Assembly (NCBI GenBank): GCA_963697365.1
Contig: CAVONT010000001.1
Location: forward strand, 1 to 64,000
Direction: 5' to 3'
Origin: CAIXZV01 sp963697365
Lineage (GTDB): Bacteria > Chloroflexota > Limnocylindria > Limnocylindrales > CSP1-4
Length of the DNA stretch: 64,000 nt
In this document: positions 55,628 to 64,000 of the stretch, piece after piece
Position numbering within the stretch: the stretch's first letter is position 1
How the letters are laid out: each line of letters opens with the position of its first letter
Made by a program: the position numbers and the translations under genes
The notes under the pieces: generated by a model
Databases searched by the model: none
What the model saw: only the letters and a program-made list of their open reading frames with translations
What the model was told of the DNA's origin: nothing

Positions 55628-56401
55628 ATGGCTGATCCGCATCCCGCCACTCCCGGCTTCGAGCGCGCCGCGCCCGGCATGGGCGACCCGGACAGCGGCG
55701 GCGACCCCGGCGACGGCGGTCCCGGCGACCCCGGCGGTCCCGGCGGCCCCGGCGGCTCGGGCGACGTTGGCGAACTTGGCAGCTCGAACGGGCCGAGCCG
55801 TCGGCGGACGCCGTCGCAGGACCGCTCCCGCGAGACGTTCGAGGCGATCGTCGCGGCCGCCGCCGACCTCATCGGGGAGAGCGGCATCCAGGCGCTCAAC
55901 ACGAACGCGGTTGCGGAACGGGCGGGCGTCAGCATCACCGCGGTCTACGCCTACTTCCCGGACAAGTGGGCGATCGTCCAGGAGTTGCAGGAGCGGTTCG
56001 AGCGCGGGCGGGGCGAGTACCTCGAGCAGGCGCTCGCCGGCATGGCGACCTCTGCCGACTGGCGGCCCGCGGCCGAAGCCGCCTGGCGGGGACTCGTCCG
56101 GTTCCGGGTGGAGATCCCCGGCGGCGTCGCCCTGCGGAAGGCGGTGGAGGCCTCGCCGCAGCTGGGCGACCTCGAGCAGGTCTGGGTCGATCGGGCAGCA
56201 CGGGGCTTCGCCCGAATCATCCGGGCACGGCGCCCGGACGTCGGGGAGGAGGAGGCCTACCGGGCCGCTTGGGCGGCCTCGCTCGTGGTGACCACGCTGC
56301 TCGATGACGTGTGCGCCAGTGGCGAGATCGACGAGGCCAAGCTCGAGATGGCCCTCCACCTGATGCTCGACTGGTTCGGGTTGTACCTCGATCCTGCCTG
56401 A
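55628..56401 (+). CDS. TetR/AcrR-family regulator with Gly-Pro-rich N-terminal extension
   Basis: 257 residues. Residues about 8-48 are an unusual collagen-like stretch (GGDPGDGGPGDPGGPGGPGG). The HTH (about 65-115) reads TFEAIVAAAADLIGESG and NAVAERAGVSITAVYAYFPDKWAIVQEL, a standard TetR DNA-binding domain. The remainder is the ligand-binding helical domain. AGGGGGG precedes ATG 55628, and a palindrome lies 37 bases upstream. The stop is 6 bases from the convergent gltD stop. Controlled genes are not evident. Confidence 0.9.
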   Translation: MADPHPATPGFERAAPGMGDPDSGGDPGDGGPGDPGGPGGPGGSGDVGELGSSNGPSRRRTPSQDRSRETFEAIVAAAADLIGESGIQALNTNAVAERAGVSITAVYAYFPDKWAIVQELQERFERGRGEYLEQALAGMATSADWRPAAEAAWRGLVRFRVEIPGGVALRKAVEASPQLGDLEQVWVDRAARGFARIIRARRPDVGEEEAYRAAWAASLVVTTLLDDVCASGEIDEAKLEMALHLMLDWFGLYLDPA

Positions 56402-56407
56402 CGGTCG

Positions 56408-57877
56408 TCAGACCACGCGCGACACGTAGCGGTCGACCCCGTCGGCCACCGCGCGGCCCTCGCGGATCGCCCAGACCACGAGGCTCTGGCCGCGGACGCA
56501 GTCACCCGCCGCGAAGACGCCCGGCACGGACGTCATCGTGTCGGCGCCGGTGCGCACGTTGCCGCGCGGATCAAGCTCGCAGTCGAAGGCCCGCGGCAGG
56601 GCGGGTTCCGGGCCGGTGAAGCCCAGGGCCAGGAGCACGAGGTCGGCCGGGATCACCTGCGCGCTGCCCGGCACCTCGCGCATCGCGATGCGCCCGTCCG
56701 GGCCCGGCTGCCAGGCCACGTCCGCGATCTCCAGGGCGGAGACCCGCTCGTTCCGGCCGATGAACCGGCGCGTCGTGGTGGAGTAGCGCCGGGGGTCCTC
56801 GCCCCAGAGCGCGGCCGCCTCCTCCTGGCCGTAGTCCATCCTGTAGACCTTCGGCCACTCCGGCCACGGGTTGTCCGCGGCGCGTGCCAGCGGGGGCCGC
56901 GCCAGGAGCTCCAGCTGGCGCACGGATCGCGCACCCTGGCGGATCGCCGTCCCGACGCAGTCCGTGCCCGTGTCGCCGCCCCCGATGACCACCACGTCCT
57001 TGGCGGAGGCATCGATCGGCGCCTCGGCCTCGGAGCCGCCGTCGAGCAGGCGCCTGGTGTTGCCACGCAGGTAGCTCATCGCGAGGTGGATGCCGCCCAG
57101 CTCCCGCCCCGGGACCTGGAGATCCCGGGCGACCGTGGCCCCGGTGGCGAGCACGACGGCATCGAACGAGGCGAGCAGTTCGTCGGCGGTGATGTCCGCC
57201 CCCACGGTGACGCCGGTCCGGAAGGTCACGCCCTCATCGGCCATGAGGGTGACACGCCGCCCGACGACATCCTTGTCGAGCTTCATGTTCGGGATGCCGT
57301 AGGTGAGCAGCCCGCCGACGCGGCCGGCGCGCTCGAAGACGGTGACCGTGTGGCCCATCCGGTTCAGCTGGTCCGCCGCGGCGAGGCCGGCCGGCCCGGA
57401 GCCGACGATGGCCACGGTCCGCCCGGTCCGGGCCAGGGGCGGCTGGGGGGTGATCCAGCCCTCGTCCCAGGCCCGGTCGGCGATCTCCTGCTCGATGCTC
57501 TTGATCGTGACCGGTTCGCCGTTGAGCCCCACGGTGCAGGAGCCCTCGCACGGCGCGGGGCAGACGCGACCCGTGAACTCCGGGAAGTTGTTGGTGCTGT
57601 GCAGGCGGATCGACGCCTCGCGCCACTGGCCGCGGTAGACGAGATCGTTCCACTCGGGGATCAGGTTGTTGATCGGGCAGCCCGACGCCATGCCGCTGAT
57701 CATCTGGCCCGTGTGGCAGTAGGGGATCCCGCAGTCCATGCATCGCGCGCCCTGGGAGGCGAGCTCACCTTCGGACAGGTGCGGGTGCGCCTCGCTCCAG
57801 TCCTTGATCCGCTCGAGCGGCGGCCGGGAGGGCTGCGAGCGGCGCGCGATCTCGATGAAGCCCGTCGGCTTGCCCAT
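56408..57877 (-). CDS. gltD: Glutamate synthase (NADPH) small subunit
   Basis: 489 residues. Two [4Fe-4S] cysteine clusters at the N-terminus: ARCMDCGIPYCHTGQM, CPINNLIPEWN and CPAPCEGSC. FAD-binding VAIVGSGPAGLAAADQLNRM and NADPH-binding VVVIGGGDTGTDCVGTAIRQ. The end GVFAAGDCVRGQSLVVWAI is the FAD-interacting tail. It passes electrons from NADPH to GltB. ATG 57877 overlaps the gltB TGA by one base (TGATG), so translation is coupled. The frame is intact. Confidence 0.95.
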   Translation of the reverse strand: MGKPTGFIEIARRSQPSRPPLERIKDWSEAHPHLSEGELASQGARCMDCGIPYCHTGQMISGMASGCPINNLIPEWNDLVYRGQWREASIRLHSTNNFPEFTGRVCPAPCEGSCTVGLNGEPVTIKSIEQEIADRAWDEGWITPQPPLARTGRTVAIVGSGPAGLAAADQLNRMGHTVTVFERAGRVGGLLTYGIPNMKLDKDVVGRRVTLMADEGVTFRTGVTVGADITADELLASFDAVVLATGATVARDLQVPGRELGGIHLAMSYLRGNTRRLLDGGSEAEAPIDASAKDVVVIGGGDTGTDCVGTAIRQGARSVRQLELLARPPLARAADNPWPEWPKVYRMDYGQEEAAALWGEDPRRYSTTTRRFIGRNERVSALEIADVAWQPGPDGRIAMREVPGSAQVIPADLVLLALGFTGPEPALPRAFDCELDPRGNVRTGADTMTSVPGVFAAGDCVRGQSLVVWAIREGRAVADGVDRYVSRVV

Positions 57878-60800
57878 CAGGAGCCTCCCGCCCGGGCGAG
57901 GTCGCGGACGTTCTCCTCGAAGGCGGCCATCTCGGCCTCCTCGTCGGACAGGCCCGTCGCGCGCATCCGGGCCTGCGCCTCGAGGACGCGCCGGTAGTCG
58001 TGGGGGATGACGCGGACGATTCGGGCGACGGCGGCGTCCCAGTCGGCCAGCAGCGCATCGGCCCGCTCGGACCGGCAGAGGGCGGCATGACGCTCGATGA
58101 GCGTCCTGACCTCCGCAACCTCGTCGGGATGGTCCGCGAGGGGCTCCAGGCCGACCATCTCGGTGTTGACGCGCGACGCGAACCGGCCGTCCTCGTCGTG
58201 GACCCAGGCGATGCCGCCGCTCATGCCCGCCGCGAAGTTGCGCCCGGTCGGCCCGAGCACGAGGACGCGTCCTCCGGTCATGTACTCGCAGCCGTGGTCG
58301 CCCACGCCCTCGGTGACCGCGGTCGCCCCGGAGTTGCGGACGGCGAACCGCTCGCCGGCGACGCCCTCCATGAACAGCTCGCCGGATGTCGCGCCGTACA
58401 GCGCCACGTTGCCCGCGACCACGTTGAGGTGGGTGTCGTAGGGGACCTCGGGCGGCACCCTGACGATGATCCTGCCGCCGGACAGGCCCTTGCCCACGTA
58501 GTCGTTGACGTCGCCGATCAGCCGCAGCGTCACGCCGCGCGGGATGAAGGCGCCGAAGCTCTGACCGGCCGAGCCCGTGAAGGTGAGGTCGATCGTGTCG
58601 TCGGGCAGGCCGTCGCGGCCCCAGCGGCGGGTGACCTCGGAGCCCAGCATCGTGCCGACGGTCCGGTTGGTGTTCCGGATCGGGAGGGTCGCCCGGACCG
58701 GCAGGCCCTCGGTGAGGGCGGGCTGGGCGAGCGCCAGGAGCGTGGTCGCATCCAGGGACGCCTCCACCCCGTGCTGCTGGGGGATCGTGCGGCGGCCCTC
58801 GTACGTGCCGGGCACGTCGGGGAGCGTGAGGATCCGGGAGAAGTCCAGGCCGCGCGCCTTCCAGTGGTCGACGGCCGGGCGCATCTCCAGGCGGTCGGAC
58901 CGGCCGATGAGCTCGTCCATCGTCCGGAAGCCCATGCGGGCCATGTGCTCGCGCACTTCCTGCGCCACGAAGCGCATGAAGTTGACGACGTGCTCCGGCT
59001 CGCCGGCGAAGTGCTTGCGCAGCTCCGGGTCCTGGGTGGCCACGCCGACCGGACAGGTGTTGAGGTGGCAGGCCCGCATCATCACGCAGCCCAGCGCCAC
59101 GAGGGGCGCGGTGGCGAAGCCGAACTCCTCGGCGCCCAGGAGCGCGCCCACGATGACGTCGCGGCCGGTCTTGAGCTGCCCGTCCACCTCGACGACGATC
59201 CGGCTGCGGAGGTCGTTCATCAGCAGGACCTGGTGGGCCTCGGCGAGGCCGAGCTCCCACGGGACGCCGGCGTGCTTGATCGAGGTCAGGGGTGACGCGC
59301 CCGTGCCGCCGTCATGGCCGGAGATCAGGACGACGTCGGCGTGGGCCTTCGCGACGCCGGCTGCGACCGTGCCCACCCCCACCTCGGCGACCAGCTTCAC
59401 GCTGATCCGGGCCTCGTGGTTCGCGTTCTTGAGGTCGTAGATCAGCTGGGCGAGGTCCTCGATCGAGTAGATGTCGTGGTGGGGCGGCGGGCTGATGAGG
59501 CCCACGCCGGGCGTCGAGTGCCGGGTCTTGGCGATCCACGGGTACACCTTGGAGCCCGGCAGCTGGCCGCCCTCGCCGGGCTTGGCGCCCTGGGCCATCT
59601 TGATCTGGATCTCACGGGCATTGACCAGGTACTCCGAGGTCACGCCGAACCGCCCCGACGCCACCTGCTTGATCGCTGAGCTCTTGGAGTCCCCGTTGTC
59701 CATCGGTGTGTAGCGGGCCGGGTCCTCGCCGCCCTCGCCGGTGTTGGACTTGCCGCCCAGGCGGTTCATCGCGATCGCGAGGGACTCGTGGGCCTCCCCG
59801 CTGATGGAGCCGTAGGACATCGCGCCGGTCTTGAAGCGGCGGACGATCGCCTCGACCGGCTCGACCTCGTCGACGGGCACGGGCCGGAGGGCGGGCTTGA
59901 GCTCCAGCAGGCCGCGGAGGGTCGCGAGGCGGGAGCTCTGGTCGTCGACGAGCGCCGAGTAGTCCTTGAACGCGCCGTAGTCGCCGGTGCGCACGGCCCG
60001 CTGCAGGGTGCTGACCGTGAGCGGGTTGAAGAGGTGGTTCTCGCCGTCCGCGCGGTACTGGTACTGGCCGCCCGACGGGAGCTGGGTGTGGACGACCGGG
60101 CGCGCCGGGTAGGCGCGGTCCTGCCGGGCCCTGACCTCCTTGGCGACCACCTCGATGCCGATGCCCGCGATGCGCGACGGCGTCCACGTGAAGTACTCAT
60201 CCACGAAGTCGCGGTTGAGGCCGATCGCCTCGAACACCTGGGCGCCGTGATAGCTGTGCACGGTCGAGATGCCCATGCGGCTGATCGCCTTGATGACGCC
60301 CTTGGTCGCCGCCTTGCGGTAGCGGTACTCGGCCTCGTCGTAGGAGAGCGGGATCGCGCCGAGGTTGACCTGGTCGTCGATCGTCTCGAAGGCGAGGTAG
60401 GGGTTGATGGCGGACGCGCCGTAGCCGATGAGCAGGCAGAAGTGGTGTGCCTCGCGCGGCTCACCCGATTCGAGGACCAGGCCGGTCCGGCCGCGGGTCC
60501 CCGCCCGCACCAGGTGGTGGTGGACGGACGACACGGCGAGCAGGGCCGGGATGGGCGCGTCGGTCGCGTTGTGGCCGCGGTCCGACAGGATGACCTGGTT
60601 GTAGCCCTCGGCGATGGCCTCGGAGGCCTGGCGGCGGAGATCCTCGATGGCCCGCCGGAGGCCCGCGCCGTTCTCGGCGACCTTGAACAGGATCGGCAGC
60701 GTGATCGAGCGGAAGCCGTGGCTGGCCGGCCCCCCGTCGAGCGCCCGGATCTTCTCCAGGCTCCGCGTTGGAGATGACGGGCGACGGGATGGCGACCTGG

Positions 60801-62485
60801 TGGGCGGCGTCCGGGCCGGGCTCCAGCAGGTTGACCTCGGGGCCGAGCGCACGGTCCGTGGCCATGATGATCTCCTCGCGGATCGCGTCCACCGGCGGGT
60901 TGGTGACCTGCGCGAAGAGCTGCTTGAAGTAGCTGTAGAGGAGCTGGGGCCGTTCCGAGAGGACGGCGAGGGGCGCATCGTTGCCCATCGAGCCGATGGG
61001 ATCGGCGGCCGTCGTGGCCATGGCGTTGATGATCAGCCGGACGTCCTCGGAGGTGTAGCCGAACACCTCCTGGCGGAGCGTCACGGTCTCGTGGTCGGGG
61101 CCGATGACGCCGGCGGGCTCCGGAAGGTCCTCGAGCCGGACCTGGTGCTCGGCGACCCACTGCGCGTACGGGTGGGCGCCGGTGATCTCGGCCTTGAGCT
61201 CCTCGTCGGGGATGATCCGGCCCTGTGCGGTGTCCACCATGAACATGCGGCCCGGCTGAAGGCGGCCCTTGGCGACGATGTCCTCCGGGGCGATGTCCAG
61301 GACGCCCGTCTCCGACGCCATGACGACGCGGCCGTCCCTGGTCACCCAGTAGCGGCCCGGGCGCAGGCCGTTGCGGTCCAGGGTGGCCCCGATCCGGATC
61401 CCGTCGGTGAAGGCCAGGCTCGCCGGGCCGTCCCACGGCTCCATGAGGCCCGAGTGGTACTGGTAGAACGCCTTGCGCTGCGGGTCCATGAAGGGGTCGC
61501 GGCTGAAGGGCTCGGGGACCATCATCAGCATCGCGTGGGCCAGGCTGCGGCCGGACAGGTGGAGCAGCTCCAGCACGTTGTCGAAGATCTGTGTGTCCGA
61601 GCCGTCCACGTCGACGGCCGGCAGGATCTTGGCCAGGTCGTCGCCGAAGATGGAGCTCCGGAACGTCGACTGGCGGGCGAAGACCCAGTTCACGTTGCCG
61701 CGCAGCGTGTTGATCTCGCCGTTGTGGCTGATGAAGCGGTACGGGTGCGCGCGGCCCCAGGACGGGAAGGTGTTCGTGGAGAAGCGGCTGTGGACGAGGC
61801 CGATGGCTGATGCGAACTGCTCGTCGTGGAGGTCCGGGAAGAACGTCAGCAGCTGGCTCGCGTTGAGCATGCCCTTGTAGACGATGGTCCGGCAGGACAT
61901 CGACGGGATGTAGAAGTCCTCGCGGCCCGGAAGATTGCTGCGGTCCATGGCCTTCTCGACCAGGCGGCGGGCGACGTAGAGGCGGCGGTCGAAGGCGAGG
62001 TCGCCGTCCGCTCCTGCCGCCGTGTCCGCCGGGCGCGCGATGAACGCCTGGACGATCGACGGCTGGCTCGCGCGCGCCGTCTCGCCGAGGCCTTCCGGGT
62101 TGGTGGGGACATCGCGCCAGCCGAGGATCGTGAGACCCTCGGCGGCGAGGCTCTGCTCGAAGCGCTCGAGGGCGCCGTTGCGGCTGGCCGCGTCGCGGGG
62201 GAGGAAGACCTGGGCGACACCATAGCCACGCTCGGGGAGCTGGTGGCCGGCCGCGGACTTCGCCACCGCACCCAGGAACGCGTGCGGGATCGAGGTGAGG
62301 ATGCCGGCGCCGTCACCGGTGTTCGCCTCGGAGCCGCTCGCGCCGCGATGCTCCAGGTTCGCCAGCACCGTGAGCGCATCGCGGACGATCGCATGCGAGG
62401 GGCGTCCGGCGATGTCGACGACGAAGCCGAATCCGCACGCGTCGTGCTCGGTGGACGGCTCGTAGAGCGTGCGGTGCTGTGGCAC
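57877..62485 (-). CDS. gltB: Glutamate synthase (NADPH/ferredoxin) large subunit (frameshift near 60763)
   Basis: About 1,535 residues, normal for the family, after removing one base. Type II glutamine amidotransferase domain at the N-terminus: HDACGFGFVVDI, where the Cys becomes the catalytic N-terminus after processing. Central and FMN-binding domains include KSNTGEGGEDPARY, GAKPGEGGQLPG, SGHDGGTGASPLTSIKHAG and the 3Fe-4S segment CHLNTCPVGVATQ. The C-terminal glutamate synthase domain has NSGATAVTEGVGDHGCEYM. The break at VISNA|SLEKIRALDGG is one extra C (ctcCgcg). GTG 62485 starts the gene, with GGGAGAGG upstream and TACTGT at 62515-62520 as a possible -10. It makes glutamate from glutamine and 2-oxoglutarate together with GltD. 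Confidence 0.93.
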
Positions 62486-62804
62486 AGGCGGACCTCTCCC
62501 TCGCGTGGGTCCGCGACAGTACGAAACTGGCTGCCGTGAGGCACGGCCCTCAGGGGTGTGCGTTGGGTTGCGGTTCGGAGTCGCGTGGTGGCCGTTCCGT
62601 GCGCCAGTTCGGGCGCGCCGCGCCGCGCCCCGCTGACTCCGGGCCTGCTGACTTGGAGTTGCCCGCTGACTCCGGGCGCGCTGACTCCCGGAGTTGCCCG
62701 CTGACTCCGGGCGCGCTGACTCCGGTGAGGTTCACCTGGAGGTGCGCCGTGCGGCGGCTGTGTGGCCAGGTCGGGTTTGATGCACGTCGCGTGCGTGGAC
62801 GGTC
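62486..62804. other. Intergenic region upstream of gltB with tandem repeats
   Basis: Contains the gltB ribosome site and probable promoter (to about 62540), then a repeat block at 62629-62730. No gene is supported. Confidence 0.5.
62629..62730. repeat. Imperfect 33-35-bp tandem repeat, about three copies
   Basis: Units begin CCCGCTGACTCCGGGC at 62629, 62662 and 62697, and each contains a second GCTGACT word. The first two end GGAGTTG. The repeated CTGACTCCG word resembles GACTCGGCTG of the 114-bp repeat only weakly. Confidence 0.75.
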
Positions 62805-62834
62805 GGTTCCTGACTCCCAGCGGTGTCAGGGACC
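62805..62834 (-). terminator. Hairpin just after the oxidoreductase gene
   Basis: GGTTCCTGAC (62805-62814) pairs with GTCAGGGACC (62825-62834), 10 bp with one G-U and a 10-base loop, 2 bases beyond the stop at 62837-62839 on the minus strand. Confidence 0.65.
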
Positions 62835-62836
62835 GG

Positions 62837-64000
62837 TCAGCCGATGCCCGCTGCCGGCAGCACGAGGTCTCCGATCCCGAAGCCGGGTCGCACGAGCCGC
62901 GCACCGAACCCCCGGACGTCCTCGCCGCGCCACATCAGGGAGCGCAGCACACCGCCTGCGGAGATGTCGCCCGTGAAGCGGAAGCCGACGACCCGTCCGT
63001 CGTGCAGGAACACCTTCCGTAGCACGTCACCCTCGCGCCAGCGGAGCTCCTCATGTCCCGACATCTCACCCACCGCCATGATCGGCAGGCCCAGGTGCTT
63101 GAGGCTGTTCATGCTCTCGGCGCCCTGGTAGGCCACGTCGCCGCCCGAGCATGTTGGCGGCCACCACGCGTGCCTGGTCCACCGCGTTGGGGAAGATCGC
63201 ATGGACGTAGGCCTCACCCGTGGCGCGGTCCGGCGCCTCCACGACGTCGCCCGCGGCCCAGATCCCCGGGACGGACGTCCGCAGGTGGTCGTCGACCGCG
63301 ATGCCCCACTCGTGCTTGATCCCGCTGCCGGCGAGGAACCCCACGTTCGGCTTCACGCCGGTAGCGGCCACGTACAGGTCGGCCGTGACCAGCTCGCCAT
63401 CGGCCATCCGCACGCCCGCCGCTCGCCCGTGGTCGTCGACGAACCCGATGGCCTCGACACCCAGGCGGAGCACCACGCCCCGCGCGACCATCGCCCGCCC
63501 CGCGATCTCGGCCGTCTCGGTGTCCAGCATCCGCGGCATCACCCAGCCGCGCCGCCCGATGATCGTGACCTGGACGCCGAGATCCGCCAGCAGCAGCGCG
63601 ATCTCCATGCCGATGAACCCGGCACCAACGATGACGGCGGTCTGGCCTCGCCCCGCCGCACGCGGCCCATGATCTCCTCGGCCGACGCAAGCGACTTGAA
63701 GTCGTGCACCCCGTCGAGCTCGGCGCCCTCCACCGGGGCGTGCAGCCGCGAGCCCGAGGCGATCAGCAGCTGGTCGTAGCCGATGCGGCCGTCGCCGTGG
63801 GTGACCACCTGACGGGTCGCCTCGTCGATCGCCGTGACCCGGGTGGACGTGTGGTACGTGATCCCGAGCCGCTCGGTGACGTCCTTGCCGCGCCAGAAGA
63901 GCGGCTCGTCCCGTCCGTGGAGGAAGTGGTCGGCCATGGCGGGCGGGGAGTACGGCGGGTACGGCTCGGTGGTGACCATCTCCAGGTCGCACGGCCGGGT
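62837..64000 (-). CDS. FAD/NAD(P)-dependent pyridine nucleotide-disulfide oxidoreductase, 5' partial (two frameshifts)
   Basis: About 388 residues in the window; the N-terminal FAD motif lies beyond the right edge. Visible parts: VTTEPYPPYSPPAMADHFLHG and LFWRGKDVTERLGITYH, typical of rubredoxin or nitrite-reductase-like reductases. The second Rossmann motif TAVIVGAGFIGMEIALLLADLG binds NAD(P)H, ATGVKPNVGFLAGSGI is the connecting segment, and GIWAAGDVVEAPD is the second FAD motif. Breaks near 63655 (a base missing) and 63150 (an extra G in a run) separate the frames. The C-terminus reads VVGFRFTGDISAGGVL. The electron acceptor is not identifiable. Confidence 0.85.

Overview
The window is about 70% G+C throughout. 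Codon use is strongly GC-biased, many secreted proteins carry Gram-positive-style lipoboxes (LAAC, TAC), and there are Tad-type pilus subunits, a polyphosphate-type glucokinase and a separate PurK/PurE pair. Many genes have a -10-like hexamer only 6-7 bases before the start codon, as in leaderless transcription. Together these suggest a high-GC bacterium, most likely an uncultured Chloroflexota (Limnocylindria-like) or less likely an actinobacterial relative. This is inference from gene content; there is no rRNA or tRNA in the window to anchor it.

Layout. 1-13.4 kb: the 3' part of one very large surface-protein locus. It alternates five LamG domains, about eight fibronectin-III domains, an array of cadherin-like/He_PIG repeats and three calcineurin-like metallophosphoesterase domains, and it is broken by some 30 single-base indels. 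13.8-19.5 kb: a beta-helix protein, a zinc-ribbon protein, an MFS transporter and a PanB-family enzyme. 19.5-21.2 kb: two META-domain lipoproteins on the minus strand. 21.7-26.1 kb: an AraC-type regulator, a pterin-binding methyltransferase-like protein, a formate/nitrite channel and a potassium channel. 26.3-27.5 kb: an HTH-regulator gene flanked by inverted copies of a 114-bp repeat; a third copy lies at 53.8 kb. 27.6-30.3 kb: SulP transporter and a lipoprotein.

30.4-36.5 kb (minus): two tandem three-gene cassettes, each TadE-like protein with a C-terminal PASTA domain, short TadE, TadG-like. 37.3-39.5 kb (minus): a response regulator/histidine kinase pair. 39.9-42.1 kb: purK (fused to an N-terminal GrpB domain) and purE. 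42.3-43.5 kb: a membrane protein and a zinc-ribbon Nudix hydrolase. 43.8-46.7 kb: a divergent pair of K+-related proteins with RCK domains. 46.8-50.9 kb: polyphosphate glucokinase, a LolA/RseB-like protein, a cupredoxin and fumarase. 51.0-53.7 kb: flavin reductase, enoyl-CoA hydratase and thiolase. 54.1-56.4 kb: an IscA-type Fe-S protein, a Lon-N-domain protein and a TetR regulator with a palindromic operator. 56.4-62.5 kb (minus): gltBD glutamate synthase. The right end holds a FAD/NAD oxidoreductase cut by the window edge.

How it fits together. Most of the window is ordinary central metabolism (purines, fumarate, glutamate, acyl-CoA, C1/formate) set among surface and secretion functions. 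The least ordinary items are the interleaved phosphoesterase/LamG giant protein, the duplicated TadE-PASTA cassette, the GrpB-PurK fusion, the 114-bp repeat pair bracketing a regulator gene, and the recurrent leaderless start architecture.

Caveat. Conserved housekeeping genes (gltB, purK, panB, the antiporter and others) also carry isolated frameshifts that one-base edits repair. Most breaks are therefore probably sequence-level indel errors rather than biological decay. Coordinates of broken genes are given for the whole reconstructed gene.
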